A stretch of 49,350 nucleotides of DNA, from positions 1 through 49,350 of the forward strand of contig LXYH01000009.1 in assembly GCA_001650895.1 (NCBI GenBank), written 5' to 3'. This DNA comes from Rhodobacteraceae bacterium EhC02 (lineage in GTDB: Bacteria > Pseudomonadota > Alphaproteobacteria > Rhodobacterales > Rhodobacteraceae). A model generated the notes under the pieces. The model made no database searches. It had not been told where the DNA came from and worked only from the letters and a program-made list of their open reading frames with translations. Numbering within the stretch: the first letter of the stretch is position 1; each line of letters opens with the position of its first letter. Made by a program: the position numbers and the translations under genes. Below are positions 24,769 through 36,245 of the stretch, piece by piece.

Positions 24769-26268
24769 TCAGCGATGATCGGTCCGGAGGCGCTGCTCCA
24801 GATACATTGAATAACGTGACATGAAGAAGCAGAAGACGAAGAACAGCAGGCCTACGAAAACATAAAGCTCCCAGTAGATGCCGTTCCATTCTGCCGTAGC
24901 CCGGATCGCATTGGTCAAGCCAAGCGGATCGCGCAGGCCGATGAAGACCACCAGCGTGGTATCCTTGAACAGGCCGATGAAGGTGTTCACGATCCCTGGG
25001 ATCGAAATCTTCAGCGCCTGCGGCAACACGATCAGCCGCATCGACTTCCAGTAGTCCAGACCCAGCGAATCCGCCGCCTCATACTGACCGCTCGGCAAGG
25101 CCGCCAGACCGCCGCGCACCACTTCGGCCAGATAGGCCGAGGCAAAGAGCGTCACCATGATGATCACGCGCAGCAGCAGGTCAAAGGTGGTGCCCGGCGG
25201 CAGGAAGTAGTTCAGCAGCAAGGATGCCGTGAAGAGCCACACGATCAGGGGCACGCCGCGGATCACCTCGATGAAGGAGACGCAGACCCATTTGATCAGT
25301 GGCATGGAAGATTGCCGCCCAAGCGCCAGCATGATGCCCAGCGGCAGCGACAGCACGATGCCGGACGTCCCGATGATGATCGCCAGCATGAAGCCGCCGA
25401 ACTGGTCCGATGATACGGCGGTCAACCCCCAGGGCATGATCCCGTCCAGCGCGCCCATCACATGGGGCAGCAGCGGAAACAGCCCGGCCGCGCCGATGAA
25501 GGACAGCGGGTTCATGAAGATCATCAGGAAGGCCAGGATGCCCGCCAGCGACCCGCCCAGCATCCCGAAGCGCGCACCGACAGCCCGCCCGATCAGGATC
25601 GTCGCCAGAAGACCCAGCGCGACCAGCACCGGCAGCCAGACCGACCCGCCCCAGAGCAGGAAGAACGCGACGAAGGGATAGGCCAGAGAGAACACCAGCA
25701 GGGATCGCGGCAGACTGGAATAAAGGATGGGCGCGACGGCCACGACCAGCAGCAACAACGCGACCAGAGGACGCCAGTAACCGAAGATGAAGATCAGGCC
25801 ATTGCTCAGTTCGTTCTTCATGGCCGACACGAATTCGATGCGCTGCGTGGCGTTCATACCGCCACCAAACACCTGGTCCGCCCCACCGGCAGCCGCAAGG
25901 GCGTCACCATGGAACAGCGTCGCCAGAAGCACATCGTCGGTCGGATAGAAACCGAACAGGATCTGCAGCCACCGTTCGTTGATCACGGCCCAGCAGGCGG
26001 CCGTTTCAAGGCCGCGCGCATCGCGGATCTCGCGGCATTCGCCCAGCGATCCCGCATCCCAGATGCCACCCAGCGTCCAGGGAAGCACGCCGGACAAGAC
26101 GTACCAGATCACATAGAGCGACAGCAGCGTCAGGATCGTGTTGAACCAGCCCGAGAACAGATTCTCGCGGGCCCATTTCAACGCGCCGGTCTGCCCCAGA
26201 GGTGGTGCCGCGGCTTCGATCATGTCGCGGCGCACGAAGGCGACGGATTTGGATCTGTCCTGGCTCAT
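24769..26268 (-). CDS. aapM: amino acid ABC transporter permease (AapM/BztC-like)
   Basis: A 499-residue inner-membrane permease with about eight to ten hydrophobic segments. The EAA-type loop is in [20 protein letters not shown] followed by QALKISIPG, the contact site for the ATPase. Such long permeases with an N-terminal extra domain are characteristic of AapM and BztC. It pairs with AapQ; only 1 nt separates the two genes. Confidence 0.93.
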   Translation of the reverse strand: MSQDRSKSVAFVRRDMIEAAAPPLGQTGALKWARENLFSGWFNTILTLLSLYVIWYVLSGVLPWTLGGIWDAGSLGECREIRDARGLETAACWAVINERWLQILFGFYPTDDVLLATLFHGDALAAAGGADQVFGGGMNATQRIEFVSAMKNELSNGLIFIFGYWRPLVALLLLVVAVAPILYSSLPRSLLVFSLAYPFVAFFLLWGGSVWLPVLVALGLLATILIGRAVGARFGMLGGSLAGILAFLMIFMNPLSFIGAAGLFPLLPHVMGALDGIMPWGLTAVSSDQFGGFMLAIIIGTSGIVLSLPLGIMLALGRQSSMPLIKWVCVSFIEVIRGVPLIVWLFTASLLLNYFLPPGTTFDLLLRVIIMVTLFASAYLAEVVRGGLAALPSGQYEAADSLGLDYWKSMRLIVLPQALKISIPGIVNTFIGLFKDTTLVVFIGLRDPLGLTNAIRATAEWNGIYWELYVFVGLLFFVFCFFMSRYSMYLEQRLRTDHR

Positions 26269-26269
26269 C

Positions 26270-27484
26270 TCACCGCTCCTTCAATTTGACGCTGGAGTTG
26301 TAGAGGTTCATCAAGGCCGAGATGATCAGACTGGTGATCAGGTAGAAGATCCCCAGAAGCAACATCCCTTCAAGCTCGCGCCCGGTCTGGTTGATGGTGA
26401 TCCCGCCCAGGGTCGAACGAACGTCCATGTAACCCACCGCGATCGCCAGCGAGGAGTTCTTGGTCAGGTTCAGATACTGCGAAATCAGCGGCGGAATGAT
26501 CACCCGCAGCGCCTGCGGCAGGATGATCAGCTGCATGGTGCGGTTAGGCTGTATCCCCAGCGCAAAGGCCGCTTCGGTCTGCCCCTTCGAGATGGCGAGG
26601 ATGCCCGAGCGCACGATTTCCGCGATGAAGGCCGAGGTATAGAGCGACAATGCCAGCCAGAGCGCGATGAACGAATTGCGGATCTGCAAACCGCCCGAGA
26701 AGTTGAAGCCACCCAGTTCAGGCAGTTCCAGCGTGACCGGACGCCCCATGACGAAATAGGCCAGCAGGGTCGGCACGAAGAAAATCAGCAGCGAAAGGCG
26801 CAGGACCGGAAGCTGCTGCCCGGTGGCCTGCTGCCGCTTGCGCGCGATGCTGCGCAGCACGAAGATGCCGATGATGGACAACACGAAAACGGCCACGACG
26901 ATGCCTGAGCCTGACTCCCAGATCGGGCGGGGAATGTAGACGCCACGGTTCGAAATCGCGACGCTGTCCCACAGGATCATCGACGCCCCGCCCCCCTCGC
27001 GGAATTCGCGGGGTTGCGGCGTGGCCTCGGTCATCACGGCGAACACGATCAGGATCCAGATCAGAAGCGGCGTGTTGCGCATCGCCTCGACGTAGAATGT
27101 CATGATCCGCGCCACGATCCAGTTCTTGGAAAGGCGCAGGACACCCGCCAGAACCCCGATCACGGTGGCAAGGATACAGCCCAGAAAGGCGACAAGAAGC
27201 GTGTTCAGGATCCCGACCACGGCGGCACGCGCATGCGTGTCCTGCGAGGAGAAGGGGATCAGCTGCTGGTTGATGTCATAGCCAGCCGTGCTCCAGAGGA
27301 AGCCAAAGCGGATATCCTTGCCCAGCGCCGCCAGGTTGGTGACGGTGTTGTCCACCAGTTCGACCAGCAGCAGCATGATCAGGATGGCTGCGACAACCTG
27401 GATGGTCATCGAGCGATAACGCGCATCGTAGAGAAGCTGGCTTAGCCGGAATGTCTCGCGCGGGGGGTCGGTCGCTTCGGCCAT
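26270..27484 (-). CDS. aapQ: amino acid ABC transporter permease (AapQ/BztB-like)
   Basis: A 404-residue permease. Hydrophobic segments start at about 30. The conserved loop is TEAAFALGIQPNRTMQLIIL followed by PQALRVIIPPLIS. AGGAG lies about 5 nt before the ATG at 27484; a GTG two codons upstream is less likely. It forms the membrane channel with AapM. A hairpin separates it from the binding-protein gene upstream. Confidence 0.93.
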   Translation of the reverse strand: MAEATDPPRETFRLSQLLYDARYRSMTIQVVAAILIMLLLVELVDNTVTNLAALGKDIRFGFLWSTAGYDINQQLIPFSSQDTHARAAVVGILNTLLVAFLGCILATVIGVLAGVLRLSKNWIVARIMTFYVEAMRNTPLLIWILIVFAVMTEATPQPREFREGGGASMILWDSVAISNRGVYIPRPIWESGSGIVVAVFVLSIIGIFVLRSIARKRQQATGQQLPVLRLSLLIFFVPTLLAYFVMGRPVTLELPELGGFNFSGGLQIRNSFIALWLALSLYTSAFIAEIVRSGILAISKGQTEAAFALGIQPNRTMQLIILPQALRVIIPPLISQYLNLTKNSSLAIAVGYMDVRSTLGGITINQTGRELEGMLLLGIFYLITSLIISALMNLYNSSVKLKER

Positions 27485-27572
27485 ACGCACTCCTGAACGG
27501 AAAATGAGAGATGGAGGGCCATACTGCGCATGGCCCGCGAAGAGGTATCAGTCGATCAGACGGTACAGGACC

Positions 27573-27600
27573 CAGGGGGCCGGCACAGGCCAGCCCCCTG
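27573..27600 (-). terminator. intercistronic hairpin between aapJ and aapQ
   Basis: CAGGGGGCCGGC-ACAG-GCCAGCCCCCTG forms a strong stem with one mismatch and no U-tract. It lies just after the aapJ stop. Such hairpins commonly stabilise the binding-protein mRNA or partly terminate, giving more binding protein than permease. Confidence 0.7.
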
Positions 27601-27611
27601 AAAGTCAGATA

Positions 27612-28631
27612 TCAGCGGAACGGCGGAGCGTAGAGCAGACCACCTTCGGTCCACTGTGCGTTCAGGCCGCGTGCCAGGCCGACAGGCGTGGCTTCGCCGA
27701 TGTTGCGCTCGAACACTTCACCGTAGTTGCCCACGGCTGCGATGGCGCGAACGGCCCAATCCTTGTCCAGGCCGATCATTGCGCCCAGTTCACCTTCGGT
27801 GCCCAGAAGACGGTTGATCTCGGGGTTGGCGGTCGGGCCTGCGGCCAGTTCCATCACGTTTGCCGAGGTCACGCCGTACTCTTCAGCAGCAACCAGTGCG
27901 TTCAGCGTCCAGCGGACGATATCGCCCCAGTCGTTGTCGCCATGGCGCACTGCGGGTCCCAGAGGCTCTTTGGAGACGATTTCCGGCAGGATCACGTGCT
28001 CGCTTGCGTTCTCGAAGGTTGCGCGGGTCGCGGCCAGGCCGGACACGTCGGTGGTGTACACGTCGCAGGCACCGGCAAGGTACTGCTGCTGGCCTTCTGC
28101 GTTCGTCGCAACAGGCACGGGCTCGTAGCTGATGTTGTTGGTACGGAAGAAGTCCGCCAGGTTCAGCTCGGTCGTGGTGCCGGTCTGGATGCAGACGGTG
28201 GTGCCGTCCAGTTCCTTGGCCGACGAAACGCCGATGTCATTGCGCACCATGAAGCCCTGACCGTCGTAGTAGTTCACACCGACGAAATCCAGTTTCAGGT
28301 CCGTATCGCGCGAGAAGGTCCAGGTGGAGTTACGCACCAGAACGTCGACTTCGCCAGCGGCCAGCGCGGTGAAGCGGGTCTGGCTGGTCAGCGGAACGAA
28401 TTCCACGGCCTGCGCGTCACCCAGCACAGCGGCAGCGATTGCGCGGCACAAGGACACGTCGAAACCCTGCCAGACACCGTTGGCATCCGGTGCAGCGAAA
28501 CCCGCCAGACCTTCGTTGGATCCACACTTGAGCGAGCCGCGTGCCTTGACGTCGTCAATCGTGGCTGCAGCGGCGGCACCGGCAGCCAGCCCAGCAACTG
28601 TGAGCGCGCCCAAGAAAACTTTTTTGTTCAT
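27612..28631 (-). CDS. aapJ: amino acid ABC transporter substrate-binding protein (AapJ/BztA-like)
   Basis: A 339-residue periplasmic binding protein. A signal peptide (KKVFLGALTVAGLAAGAAAA) leads into TIDDVKARGSLKCGSNEGLA. Family motifs include GFDVSLCRAIAAAVLGD, STWTFSRDTDLKLDF and GDNDWGDIVRWTLNALVAAE, all typical of AapJ/BztA. It is the first gene of the transporter operon, with AAGAGG before the ATG. The 195 bp upstream hold no gene and should contain its promoter, which I could not place with confidence. Confidence 0.94.
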   Translation of the reverse strand: MNKKVFLGALTVAGLAAGAAAAATIDDVKARGSLKCGSNEGLAGFAAPDANGVWQGFDVSLCRAIAAAVLGDAQAVEFVPLTSQTRFTALAAGEVDVLVRNSTWTFSRDTDLKLDFVGVNYYDGQGFMVRNDIGVSSAKELDGTTVCIQTGTTTELNLADFFRTNNISYEPVPVATNAEGQQQYLAGACDVYTTDVSGLAATRATFENASEHVILPEIVSKEPLGPAVRHGDNDWGDIVRWTLNALVAAEEYGVTSANVMELAAGPTANPEINRLLGTEGELGAMIGLDKDWAVRAIAAVGNYGEVFERNIGEATPVGLARGLNAQWTEGGLLYAPPFR

Positions 28632-28826
28632 TTTTACCTCTTCCTGATTGACCGCTCTTTAAGCAGAGCGCTTTTACCGGCCCAGCGGACGGTTGGATTG
28701 TTCTGGGGAGAGTGGCCCCCAGTGTTCGCAACTTTGGTCGGATTCATCGCATTCCGTCAAGTCAATCATCACGAAACGCAAAGGGAGAAAAGATCATTCC
28801 GTTGCGGAAGCCTGAGGATTCGGCAG

Positions 28827-29543
28827 TTATTCGGAAGGCCGCGAAAGATCGTGGAAGAATTTTGCGTGCAGGAATGCCGATCGTTTCGTCGCGGCCATGG
28901 CCTCTGCCTCGTCATCGACGCCCCATTGCTCGATCTGCCAGTCTTCATCGACCCGCGACAAGCGCCAGACGTCCTCGGCGGGCAGGTGATTCATCATGGC
29001 CGCAAAGCCGAGAATCAGCGAACCGGACAGGCTGACCAGGTCGTGAAATGCGGCCAGCGCGAAATTGTCCATCGCGTGAACCCGGTCCGCCAACCGCCTG
29101 AGTGCAGCGCCATCCTGGGGAACGTGCATCACGCCTGATGCGGTCGCCAAGCGTGCATCCAGCGCCTCGGCAGCCCAGTCAAGGACCGGGTCCCACATCT
29201 GCGCCTGTCGCGCGATCAGTTCAGCCGGCCCCGGCGCGCGATAGCACAGCAGATCACTGTCACCGTAGTCGGCGATCATCTGCGCCACCTCGGCATGCTG
29301 GATGGCGACCTTGTCGATGGCCGCGTTGGCCGAGCGCGTGACAGGCATGGTCCGCGGGTCGATCGCACCCTCCTGGGCATCCCATTCGGCGGCGATGGCC
29401 GCGGCCATGGCGCGCGTCGGCACGATCAGTGCGGTCTTGGCCGGTGTCTTTACCGGACGCCCATCCAGATGAACGGCAAAGCCCCCCGATGCCTCGACGG
29501 CACTGGCCGCTTTCCAGAAACGCTTGGCTTTCCATTCGCTCAT
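28827..29543 (-). CDS. ATP12 family chaperone (F1-ATPase assembly)
   Basis: A 238-residue homologue of mitochondrial ATP12, an assembly factor for the F1 alpha subunit found in eukaryotes and alphaproteobacteria. It reads KRFWKAASAVEASGGFAVHL, DGRPVKTPAKTALIVPT, then SDLLCYRAPGPAELIARQ and a C-terminal VDEDWQIEQWG. Its start overlaps the end of the upstream HAD gene by 4 nt, placing it at the end of the crcB-rluC-HAD-ATP12 run. Confidence 0.92.
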   Translation of the reverse strand: MSEWKAKRFWKAASAVEASGGFAVHLDGRPVKTPAKTALIVPTRAMAAAIAAEWDAQEGAIDPRTMPVTRSANAAIDKVAIQHAEVAQMIADYGDSDLLCYRAPGPAELIARQAQMWDPVLDWAAEALDARLATASGVMHVPQDGAALRRLADRVHAMDNFALAAFHDLVSLSGSLILGFAAMMNHLPAEDVWRLSRVDEDWQIEQWGVDDEAEAMAATKRSAFLHAKFFHDLSRPSE

Positions 29544-30223
29544 GCTGCGACCCTCCAGATTTCGTCAAGCCGGGATGGCAGATCCTCGAACCTCTCGATG
29601 ACATGGTCGGCCGCATGAAGCGCCGTCGGCGCGTGATAGCCCCAGCTGACGCCAATGGCCCGGATCCCGGCAGCCCGCGCCATATCCATGTCATAGCTGG
29701 TATCGCCCACCATGACCGCGTCGCGCGCCTCGACGCCGGTTTCGCGCAGCGCCGCCAGCAGCATGGAGGGATGCGGCTTTGACGGGTGGTGATCGGCAAC
29801 CTGCCGGGTCTGGAACAACCCTTCCAGACCGTGGCTGGCGATCAGCGCATCAAGACCGCGCTGCGACTTGCCCGTGGCCACGCCCAGCAGCGTGTGGGAC
29901 TGTTTTGACAACAGATCCAGCACCGCACGCGCACCCGGATAAAGCGGCGAGGTCTGGCGCGTATCGCTGGATACGCGGGACGTCATGTAAGCCTGCTTGT
30001 ATCCCGCCACCAGATCGGCGCGCAGCCCTTCGGGCAGGTCGGGCACAAGCCGGGCCATCGCCTCGTTCAGCGACAGGCCGACAATCGACAGCACGGCCTC
30101 ACGCGGCGGCACGTCCAGCCCGTGCATGGTAAAGGCCGCAGCCATGGCACCCAGGATATCCGCCTGGCTGTCGACAAGCGTGCCATCGACATCGAAGATC
30201 ACCAATCGCAGCCGATCCGTCAC
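29540..30223 (-). CDS. HAD-IA family hydrolase (phosphoglycolate phosphatase-like)
   Basis: A 227-residue haloacid dehalogenase-type phosphatase. Motif I is FDVDGTLVDS with nucleophile Asp near residue 11, motif II is GVATGKSQRGL, motif III is in SKPHPSM (Lys), and motif IV is MVGDTSYDMDMARAAG. The helical cap (about 18-85) fits the Gph/PGP subfamily, but the substrate is not certain. It overlaps rluC and the ATP12 gene by 4 nt each. Confidence 0.9.
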   Translation of the reverse strand: MTDRLRLVIFDVDGTLVDSQADILGAMAAAFTMHGLDVPPREAVLSIVGLSLNEAMARLVPDLPEGLRADLVAGYKQAYMTSRVSSDTRQTSPLYPGARAVLDLLSKQSHTLLGVATGKSQRGLDALIASHGLEGLFQTRQVADHHPSKPHPSMLLAALRETGVEARDAVMVGDTSYDMDMARAAGIRAIGVSWGYHAPTALHAADHVIERFEDLPSRLDEIWRVAA

Positions 30224-31263
30224 CGCAGCGCCTCGAACGGATCCTCTGCGGCCAGATCCTCGGTCCAGCCGAACGTGTCCCAGCTATGGGCCATGTGATC
30301 GGGCAGCGGGGCGGTGATGGTGATGACCTTGCGCGTATGCGGGTGCTCGAACCGCAGCATCCGCGCATGCAGGTGCAATTTCTTCGAGATGATGCCGCCC
30401 AGTTGCGCACCCCAGCCGTCGCCAAGGTTCTCCTGACCCGAACCGCCATATTTGCCATCACCGACAATGGGATGGCCGATCTCGGCCATATGCGCGCGCA
30501 ACTGGTGCGTCCGCCCTGTCAGGGGCTCCATGGCCACCCAGGACGCCCGCCCGCCGACACGGTAGAGCGTGGCGTAAAGCGTATGCGCCCGTTTGGCGCC
30601 CGGCGTCTTGTCGATGTCGCGCGGGTGGACGGCGTGCATCTTTTCGCCTTCGCCCTTGGCCCCATGTCCCGGCGCCTTGACCAGCCCGAACTTGATTTCG
30701 CCCAGGTAGGGTGTCGGCACACCGGCGACCAGCGCCCAGTAGATCTTGCGCGTCTCGCGATGGCGGAAGGCTTCGGTCAAGGCCGCGGCGGTCTTGCGGT
30801 CGCGCGCCAGTACCAGAACACCGGTGGTGTCCTTGTCCAGACGGTGCACAAGACGCGGCTTTTCCTCGTAGCCAAAGCGCAACGCCTCGGCCAGGCCGTC
30901 CACATGCTTGACCGTCTTGCTGCCCCCCTGCGTCGGCAGACCCGCAGGTTTGTTGATCGCAATGATGTAATCGTCGCGATAGATCACCGCATTCTGCATC
31001 ATCTTGATATCTGCAGGGTTCAGCCGGGTTTCGGTGACAAGGGTCATCTGCTCGGCGTCCGGCAATGGCGGGATGCGCACCTGCTGACCGGCAACAAGCC
31101 GGGTTGCGGCCTTCACCCGGCCACCATCGACACGCAATTCACCCTTGCGGCACATCTTTTCGACCATGCCCTGGGTCAGGTGCGGGAAGATCCGCCGCAG
31201 CCAGCGATCAAGGCGCTGATCACTGTCGGCATCGGAAACGGGAATGGTTTGGACACGGCTCAT
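30220..31263 (-). CDS. rluC: RluA-family 23S rRNA pseudouridine synthase (RluC-like)
   Basis: A 347-residue pseudouridine synthase. An N-terminal S4 RNA-binding domain (about 14-70, DQRLDRWLRRIFPHL) is followed by the catalytic domain with the HRLDKDTTG motif bearing the catalytic Asp. GRTHQLRAHMAEIGHPIVGD is typical of the RluA/RluC/RluD group. RluC modifies 23S rRNA positions 955, 2504 and 2580 in E. coli; the precise member here is not certain. Its start overlaps the crcB stop. Confidence 0.9.
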   Translation of the reverse strand: MSRVQTIPVSDADSDQRLDRWLRRIFPHLTQGMVEKMCRKGELRVDGGRVKAATRLVAGQQVRIPPLPDAEQMTLVTETRLNPADIKMMQNAVIYRDDYIIAINKPAGLPTQGGSKTVKHVDGLAEALRFGYEEKPRLVHRLDKDTTGVLVLARDRKTAAALTEAFRHRETRKIYWALVAGVPTPYLGEIKFGLVKAPGHGAKGEGEKMHAVHPRDIDKTPGAKRAHTLYATLYRVGGRASWVAMEPLTGRTHQLRAHMAEIGHPIVGDGKYGGSGQENLGDGWGAQLGGIISKKLHLHARMLRFEHPHTRKVITITAPLPDHMAHSWDTFGWTEDLAAEDPFEALR

Positions 31264-31637
31264 TGGAGCACCTCTCTTGCGACCACCATGGCCAGGACCA
31301 GCGCACTGAGCGACAGGATCACCGAGGCCCCTACATAGAAGGCCGCAAGCATCGTCTCGCCGCGCTCATATAGAGCCATCGCATCCAGCGAAAACGCCGA
31401 AAACGTCGTGAACCCGCCAAGAACCCCTGTCAGCAGGAAAGGGGCCAGCCGGGTCGCATCGCGCTGTGCCAGAACCACGACAAGCAGCCCCATCAGGAAC
31501 GACCCGATCACGTTGACGGCCAGCGTGCCCCATGGAAAACCCGCCCCAAGCAGGCGCAGCGCGCCCATGGAGGTCAGATAACGGGCCGTAGCCCCGATGG
31601 CGCCGCCGAGGGCGACCTGCAGCAATGTGGTCAACAT
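31260..31637 (-). CDS. crcB: fluoride efflux channel CrcB/FluC
   Basis: A 125-residue four-helix membrane protein. It starts MLTTLLQVALGGAIGATARY and has the family motifs GTLAVNVIGSFLMG and TGVLGGFTTFSAFSLD, whose Asn and Phe residues line the fluoride pore. FluC dimers expel fluoride. The ATG at 31637 fits the family start; an in-frame ATG 36 nt upstream would add an unconserved leader. No fluoride riboswitch is apparent in the short spacer to rarA. Confidence 0.92.
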   Translation of the reverse strand: MLTTLLQVALGGAIGATARYLTSMGALRLLGAGFPWGTLAVNVIGSFLMGLLVVVLAQRDATRLAPFLLTGVLGGFTTFSAFSLDAMALYERGETMLAAFYVGASVILSLSALVLAMVVAREVLQ

Positions 31638-31695
31638 GCCCGCACCAGTGAAGAGGGGGGCGGGGAATGTCAAGTTTTCCCAGAAAAACGGCGCG

Positions 31696-33009
31696 CTAGC
31701 CCTGCTCGCGCCTTGAACGCAACTTGCTGAAATAATCCAGCCGCCGCTTCAATTCCCGCTCAAAGCCACGCTCGACGGGCTGATAGAGAACCGGGCGTTT
31801 CACCCCGTCCGGGAAATAGTTCTGCCCGGAAAATCCGTCTTCGGCGTCATGGTCATAGGCATAGTCGGCACCATAACCCTGTTCCTTCATCAGACGGGTC
31901 GGCGCGTTCAGGATATGTTTGGGTGGCGGTTCCGATCCGGTCTTGCGCGCCAGCGCCATCGCCGCCTTGAACCCCACATAGCCCGCGTTCGACTTGGGCG
32001 CCAAGGCCAGGTAGGTGACCGCCTGCCCCAGCGCCAACTCGCCTTCGGGGCTTCCCAGTCGCTCATATGTCTCCCAGGCCTGCAGGCACACGGCCTGCGC
32101 CTGCGGATCGGCAAGTCCGATATCCTCGACCGCCATGCGCGTCAGACGGCGCGCCAGATAGCGCGGATCCTCACCCCCGGTCAGCATCCGCGCGAACCAG
32201 TAGAGGGCCGCGTCAGGGTCTGACCCGCGCACGGATTTGTGCAGGGCTGAAATCAGGTTGTAATGCTCGTCCCCCGACTTGTCGTATTTCGCGGCGCGCC
32301 GCATCAGGCGGGTCGCCAGCGCATCGGTATCCAGCTTGCCATCGACACGCCAGGCCGCGACCTGTTCGATCAGGTTCAGCAGCGCGCGCCCGTCACCATC
32401 GGCCATCTCAAGCAGCGCCTCACGCGCAGGGCCGGTCAAAGGCAGGGCGCGGTCCAGTTCCTTTTCCGCCCGCTGCGCCAGCCGTTCCAGATCCGCGGGA
32501 TCCAGCCGCTTGAGCACCAGGACCTGGGCGCGGCTCAGAAGTGCGGCGTTCAATTCGAAACTGGGGTTTTCGGTGGTGGCCCCCACCAGAAGGATCGTTC
32601 CATCCTCCATATGTGGCAGGAAACCGTCCTGCTGGGCCTTGTTGAAACGGTGGATCTCGTCCACGAACAGCAAGGTGCCCTGCCCGTTCGCACGGCGGAT
32701 CTTGGCCGTCTCGAAGACCTTTCGCAATTCGGGCACACCGGTGAAGATCGCGCTGATCTGGACGAAATGCAGATCGGTTTCATCCGCCAGAAGCCGCGCG
32801 ATGGTGGTCTTTCCCACACCGGGCGGCCCCCACAGCACCAGTGAGGACAGCGAACCCGAGGCCAGCATGATCCCCAGCGGCGCGTCAGGCCCAAGGACCT
32901 GCTCCTGACCGATCACCTGGTCCAGCCGCTGCGGACGCAGACGATCCGCAAGGGGGCGCGGCGACCCCTTTGCCGGTTCCTTGCCTTCGGTGTCGAAAAG
33001 ATCAGCCAT
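31696..33009 (-). CDS. rarA: replication-associated recombination protein A
   Basis: A 437-residue AAA+ ATPase (RarA/MgsA). It has Walker A LWGPPGVGKTTIARLLAD, Walker B LLFVDEIHRFNKAQQD, the sensor-1 region GATTENPSFELNAALLSR, and the C-terminal tetramerisation domain with QNYFPDGVKRPVLYQPVERG. RarA acts at stalled forks. It begins 3 nt after the DegP-type gene and may share its transcript. Confidence 0.95.
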   Translation of the reverse strand: MADLFDTEGKEPAKGSPRPLADRLRPQRLDQVIGQEQVLGPDAPLGIMLASGSLSSLVLWGPPGVGKTTIARLLADETDLHFVQISAIFTGVPELRKVFETAKIRRANGQGTLLFVDEIHRFNKAQQDGFLPHMEDGTILLVGATTENPSFELNAALLSRAQVLVLKRLDPADLERLAQRAEKELDRALPLTGPAREALLEMADGDGRALLNLIEQVAAWRVDGKLDTDALATRLMRRAAKYDKSGDEHYNLISALHKSVRGSDPDAALYWFARMLTGGEDPRYLARRLTRMAVEDIGLADPQAQAVCLQAWETYERLGSPEGELALGQAVTYLALAPKSNAGYVGFKAAMALARKTGSEPPPKHILNAPTRLMKEQGYGADYAYDHDAEDGFSGQNYFPDGVKRPVLYQPVERGFERELKRRLDYFSKLRSRREQG

Positions 33010-33012
33010 GGC

Positions 33013-34413
<1,401 letters not shown>

Positions 34414-34494
34414 CGGAACCTCCCTTGTCCTTTGCCGTCATATGATCCCCGCAGCGGCAAGATGCAAGTTCCGCAAGACCGGGCGCGGCAAACG

Positions 34495-34523
34495 AAAAAC
34501 CCCCGCCCTTGCGGGACGGGGGT
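34495..34523 (-). terminator. rho-independent terminator of the ribosomal operon
   Basis: Read on the minus strand, ACCCCCGTCCC-GCAA-GGGCGGGGGT is followed by TTTTTCG, a strong stem with a short U-tract. It sits 29 bp beyond the rplQ stop and ends the r-protein superoperon. Confidence 0.85.
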
Positions 34524-34551
34524 CTCTGTTCTTGGCCAAAAGGCCCGAGGA

Positions 34552-34971
34552 TCAATCCTCGGCAACCTCTTCGGCAGCGACGCGCGCCTTGTCGGCGGCA
34601 CCTTTGGCGGCCGGATCGCGGTCGACGAATTCGATGATCGCCATCGGCGCCATGTCACCATAACGGAAACCGGCCTTCAGGATGCGGACATAACCGCCCT
34701 GACGTTCCTTGTAGCGCGGGCCCAGGATGTCGAACAGTTTTGCCACATAGGCATCCTGCTTCAGCTGGGATGCGGCCTGACGGCGGGCATGCAGATCGCC
34801 GCGCTTGCCCAGCGTGATCAGTTTTTCAACGATCGGGCGCAGTTCCTTTGCCTTGGGCAGGGTGGTCTTGATCTGCTCATGTTCGATGAGCGAGCCGGCC
34901 ATGTTCGCCCACAGCGCCTTGCGGTGCTCATGGGTACGGTTCAGGCGGCGGTAGCCTCTTGCGTGACGCAT
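34552..34971 (-). CDS. rplQ: 50S ribosomal protein L17
   Basis: A 139-residue L17. It begins [20 protein letters not shown] and carries the [20 protein letters not shown] core. The C-terminal tail is Ala/Glu-rich ([15 protein letters not shown]), longer than in E. coli. Last gene of the operon, 144 bp after rpoA and followed by a terminator. Confidence 0.98.
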   Translation of the reverse strand: MRHARGYRRLNRTHEHRKALWANMAGSLIEHEQIKTTLPKAKELRPIVEKLITLGKRGDLHARRQAASQLKQDAYVAKLFDILGPRYKERQGGYVRILKAGFRYGDMAPMAIIEFVDRDPAAKGAADKARVAAEEVAED

Positions 34972-35084
34972 TGTCGTTCTCCTTCAAGCTTTATGAAGCT
35001 TTTTGCTTTGTCTGACGGCCGATGCGTGTCAGCCGCTCTCCTTGGGGCACCATGCCCTTGTTTTCCCCGCTACTGCGGGCATTC

Positions 35085-35111
35085 ATGGGGCAGGCTTGCG
35101 GCCTGCCCCAT
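35085..35111 (-). other. hairpin in the rpoA-rplQ spacer
   Basis: ATGGGGCAGGC-TTGCG-GCCTGCCCCAT is a perfect 11-bp stem directly after the rpoA stop (35116). No U-tract follows on the minus strand. It may protect the upstream mRNA 3' end or attenuate rplQ expression. Confidence 0.6.
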
Positions 35112-35115
35112 ATTC

Positions 35116-36132
35116 TCAGAACGCGTCTTCGAATTTCTTGGCCAGATCTTCGATGTTGTCTGGCGGCCAGTCCTCGACATCCATGCCAAGGTGCAGGCCC
35201 ATGCCGGACAGCACTTCCTTGATCTCGTTCAGCGACTTGCGGCCGAAGTTCGGGGTGCGCAGCATCTCAGCTTCGGTTTTCTGGATCAGGTCGCCGATAT
35301 AGACGATGTTGTCGTTCTTCAGGCAGTTTGCCGAACGCACCGACAGTTCCAGCTCGTCCACCTTCTTCAGCAGAAGCGGGTTGAACTCCAGACCGTCGTC
35401 GTCATCCGAACGGGTGGCGCTTTCCGGCTCGTCGAAGTTGACGAAGATCGACAGCTGGTCCTGCAGGATGCGCGCGGCATAGGCCACGGCATCATCAGGG
35501 GTCAGCGACCCATCGGTTTCGATCTTCATGGTCAGCTTGTCATAGTCCAGAACCTGACCTTCACGGGTCGGGGTCACTTCGTAGGACACGCGCTTGATCG
35601 GCGAATAGATCGCGTCGATCGGAATCAGACCGATCGGTGCATCTTCCGGCTTGTTCTTGTCGGCCGAAACATAGCCCTTGCCGGTGTTGACCGTCAGTTC
35701 CATGTAAAGGTCCGCACCATCGTCCAGGTGACAGATCACGTGATCCTTGTTCAGGATCTCGATGCCCGCGCTGTCCGAAATGTCACCAGCGGTGACGACG
35801 CCCGGACCCTTTGCATTCACGGTCAGGCGCTTGGGCCCTTCCACTTCCATGCGGATCGAGACACCCTTGAGGTTCAGGATGATGTCGGTGACATCCTCGC
35901 GCACACCGGCGACCGAGGAAAACTCGTGCAGCACGTTGTCGATCTGCACAGAGGTGATGGCGGCGCCCTGCAGCGACGACATCAGGATGCGGCGCAGCGC
36001 GTTGCCCAGCGTCAGGCCAAAGCCCCGCTCCAGCGGTTCGGCGATCACGGTGGCCTGACGGGCCGGATCGTTGCCCGGCTTGACTTCAAGCTGTGTCGGC
36101 TTGATCAGTTCGGCCCAGTTCTTGTGGATCAT
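35116..36132 (-). CDS. rpoA: DNA-directed RNA polymerase subunit alpha
   Basis: A 338-residue alpha subunit. It starts [20 protein letters not shown] (ATG at 36130-36132 with GGAGGG about 5 nt upstream; an in-frame ATG four codons earlier is less likely). The N-terminal dimerisation domain has [20 protein letters not shown]. The C-terminal domain carries [20 protein letters not shown] and the helix-hairpin-helix [14 protein letters not shown] that contacts UP elements and activators. Conserved rpsK-rpoA-rplQ order. Confidence 0.98.
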   Translation of the reverse strand: MIHKNWAELIKPTQLEVKPGNDPARQATVIAEPLERGFGLTLGNALRRILMSSLQGAAITSVQIDNVLHEFSSVAGVREDVTDIILNLKGVSIRMEVEGPKRLTVNAKGPGVVTAGDISDSAGIEILNKDHVICHLDDGADLYMELTVNTGKGYVSADKNKPEDAPIGLIPIDAIYSPIKRVSYEVTPTREGQVLDYDKLTMKIETDGSLTPDDAVAYAARILQDQLSIFVNFDEPESATRSDDDDGLEFNPLLLKKVDELELSVRSANCLKNDNIVYIGDLIQKTEAEMLRTPNFGRKSLNEIKEVLSGMGLHLGMDVEDWPPDNIEDLAKKFEDAF

Positions 36133-36202
36133 GCGTCCCTCCATTCTTGTCTTGTCCTCATGTCCAAAAGGCCAAGACGCCCGAGGTTTCTAAATGACGT
36201 CG

Positions 36203-36230
36203 AGGGGCCGAGCGCAAGGCGCGGCCCCCT
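36203..36230 (-). other. hairpin in the rpsK-rpoA spacer
   Basis: AGGGGCCG and CGGCCCCCT arms pair around AGCGCAAGGCG in the gap after rpsK. The rest of this 113-bp spacer shows no gene. It is one of several spacer hairpins in the operon; termination or mRNA-stability roles are both possible. Confidence 0.55.
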
Positions 36231-36245
36231 GAAAAATAAGCGGGA

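Noticed and set aside
31638-31695. Fluoride riboswitch before crcB
   Set aside because: The gap to rarA is only 58 bp and shows no conserved fluoride-aptamer pseudoknot.
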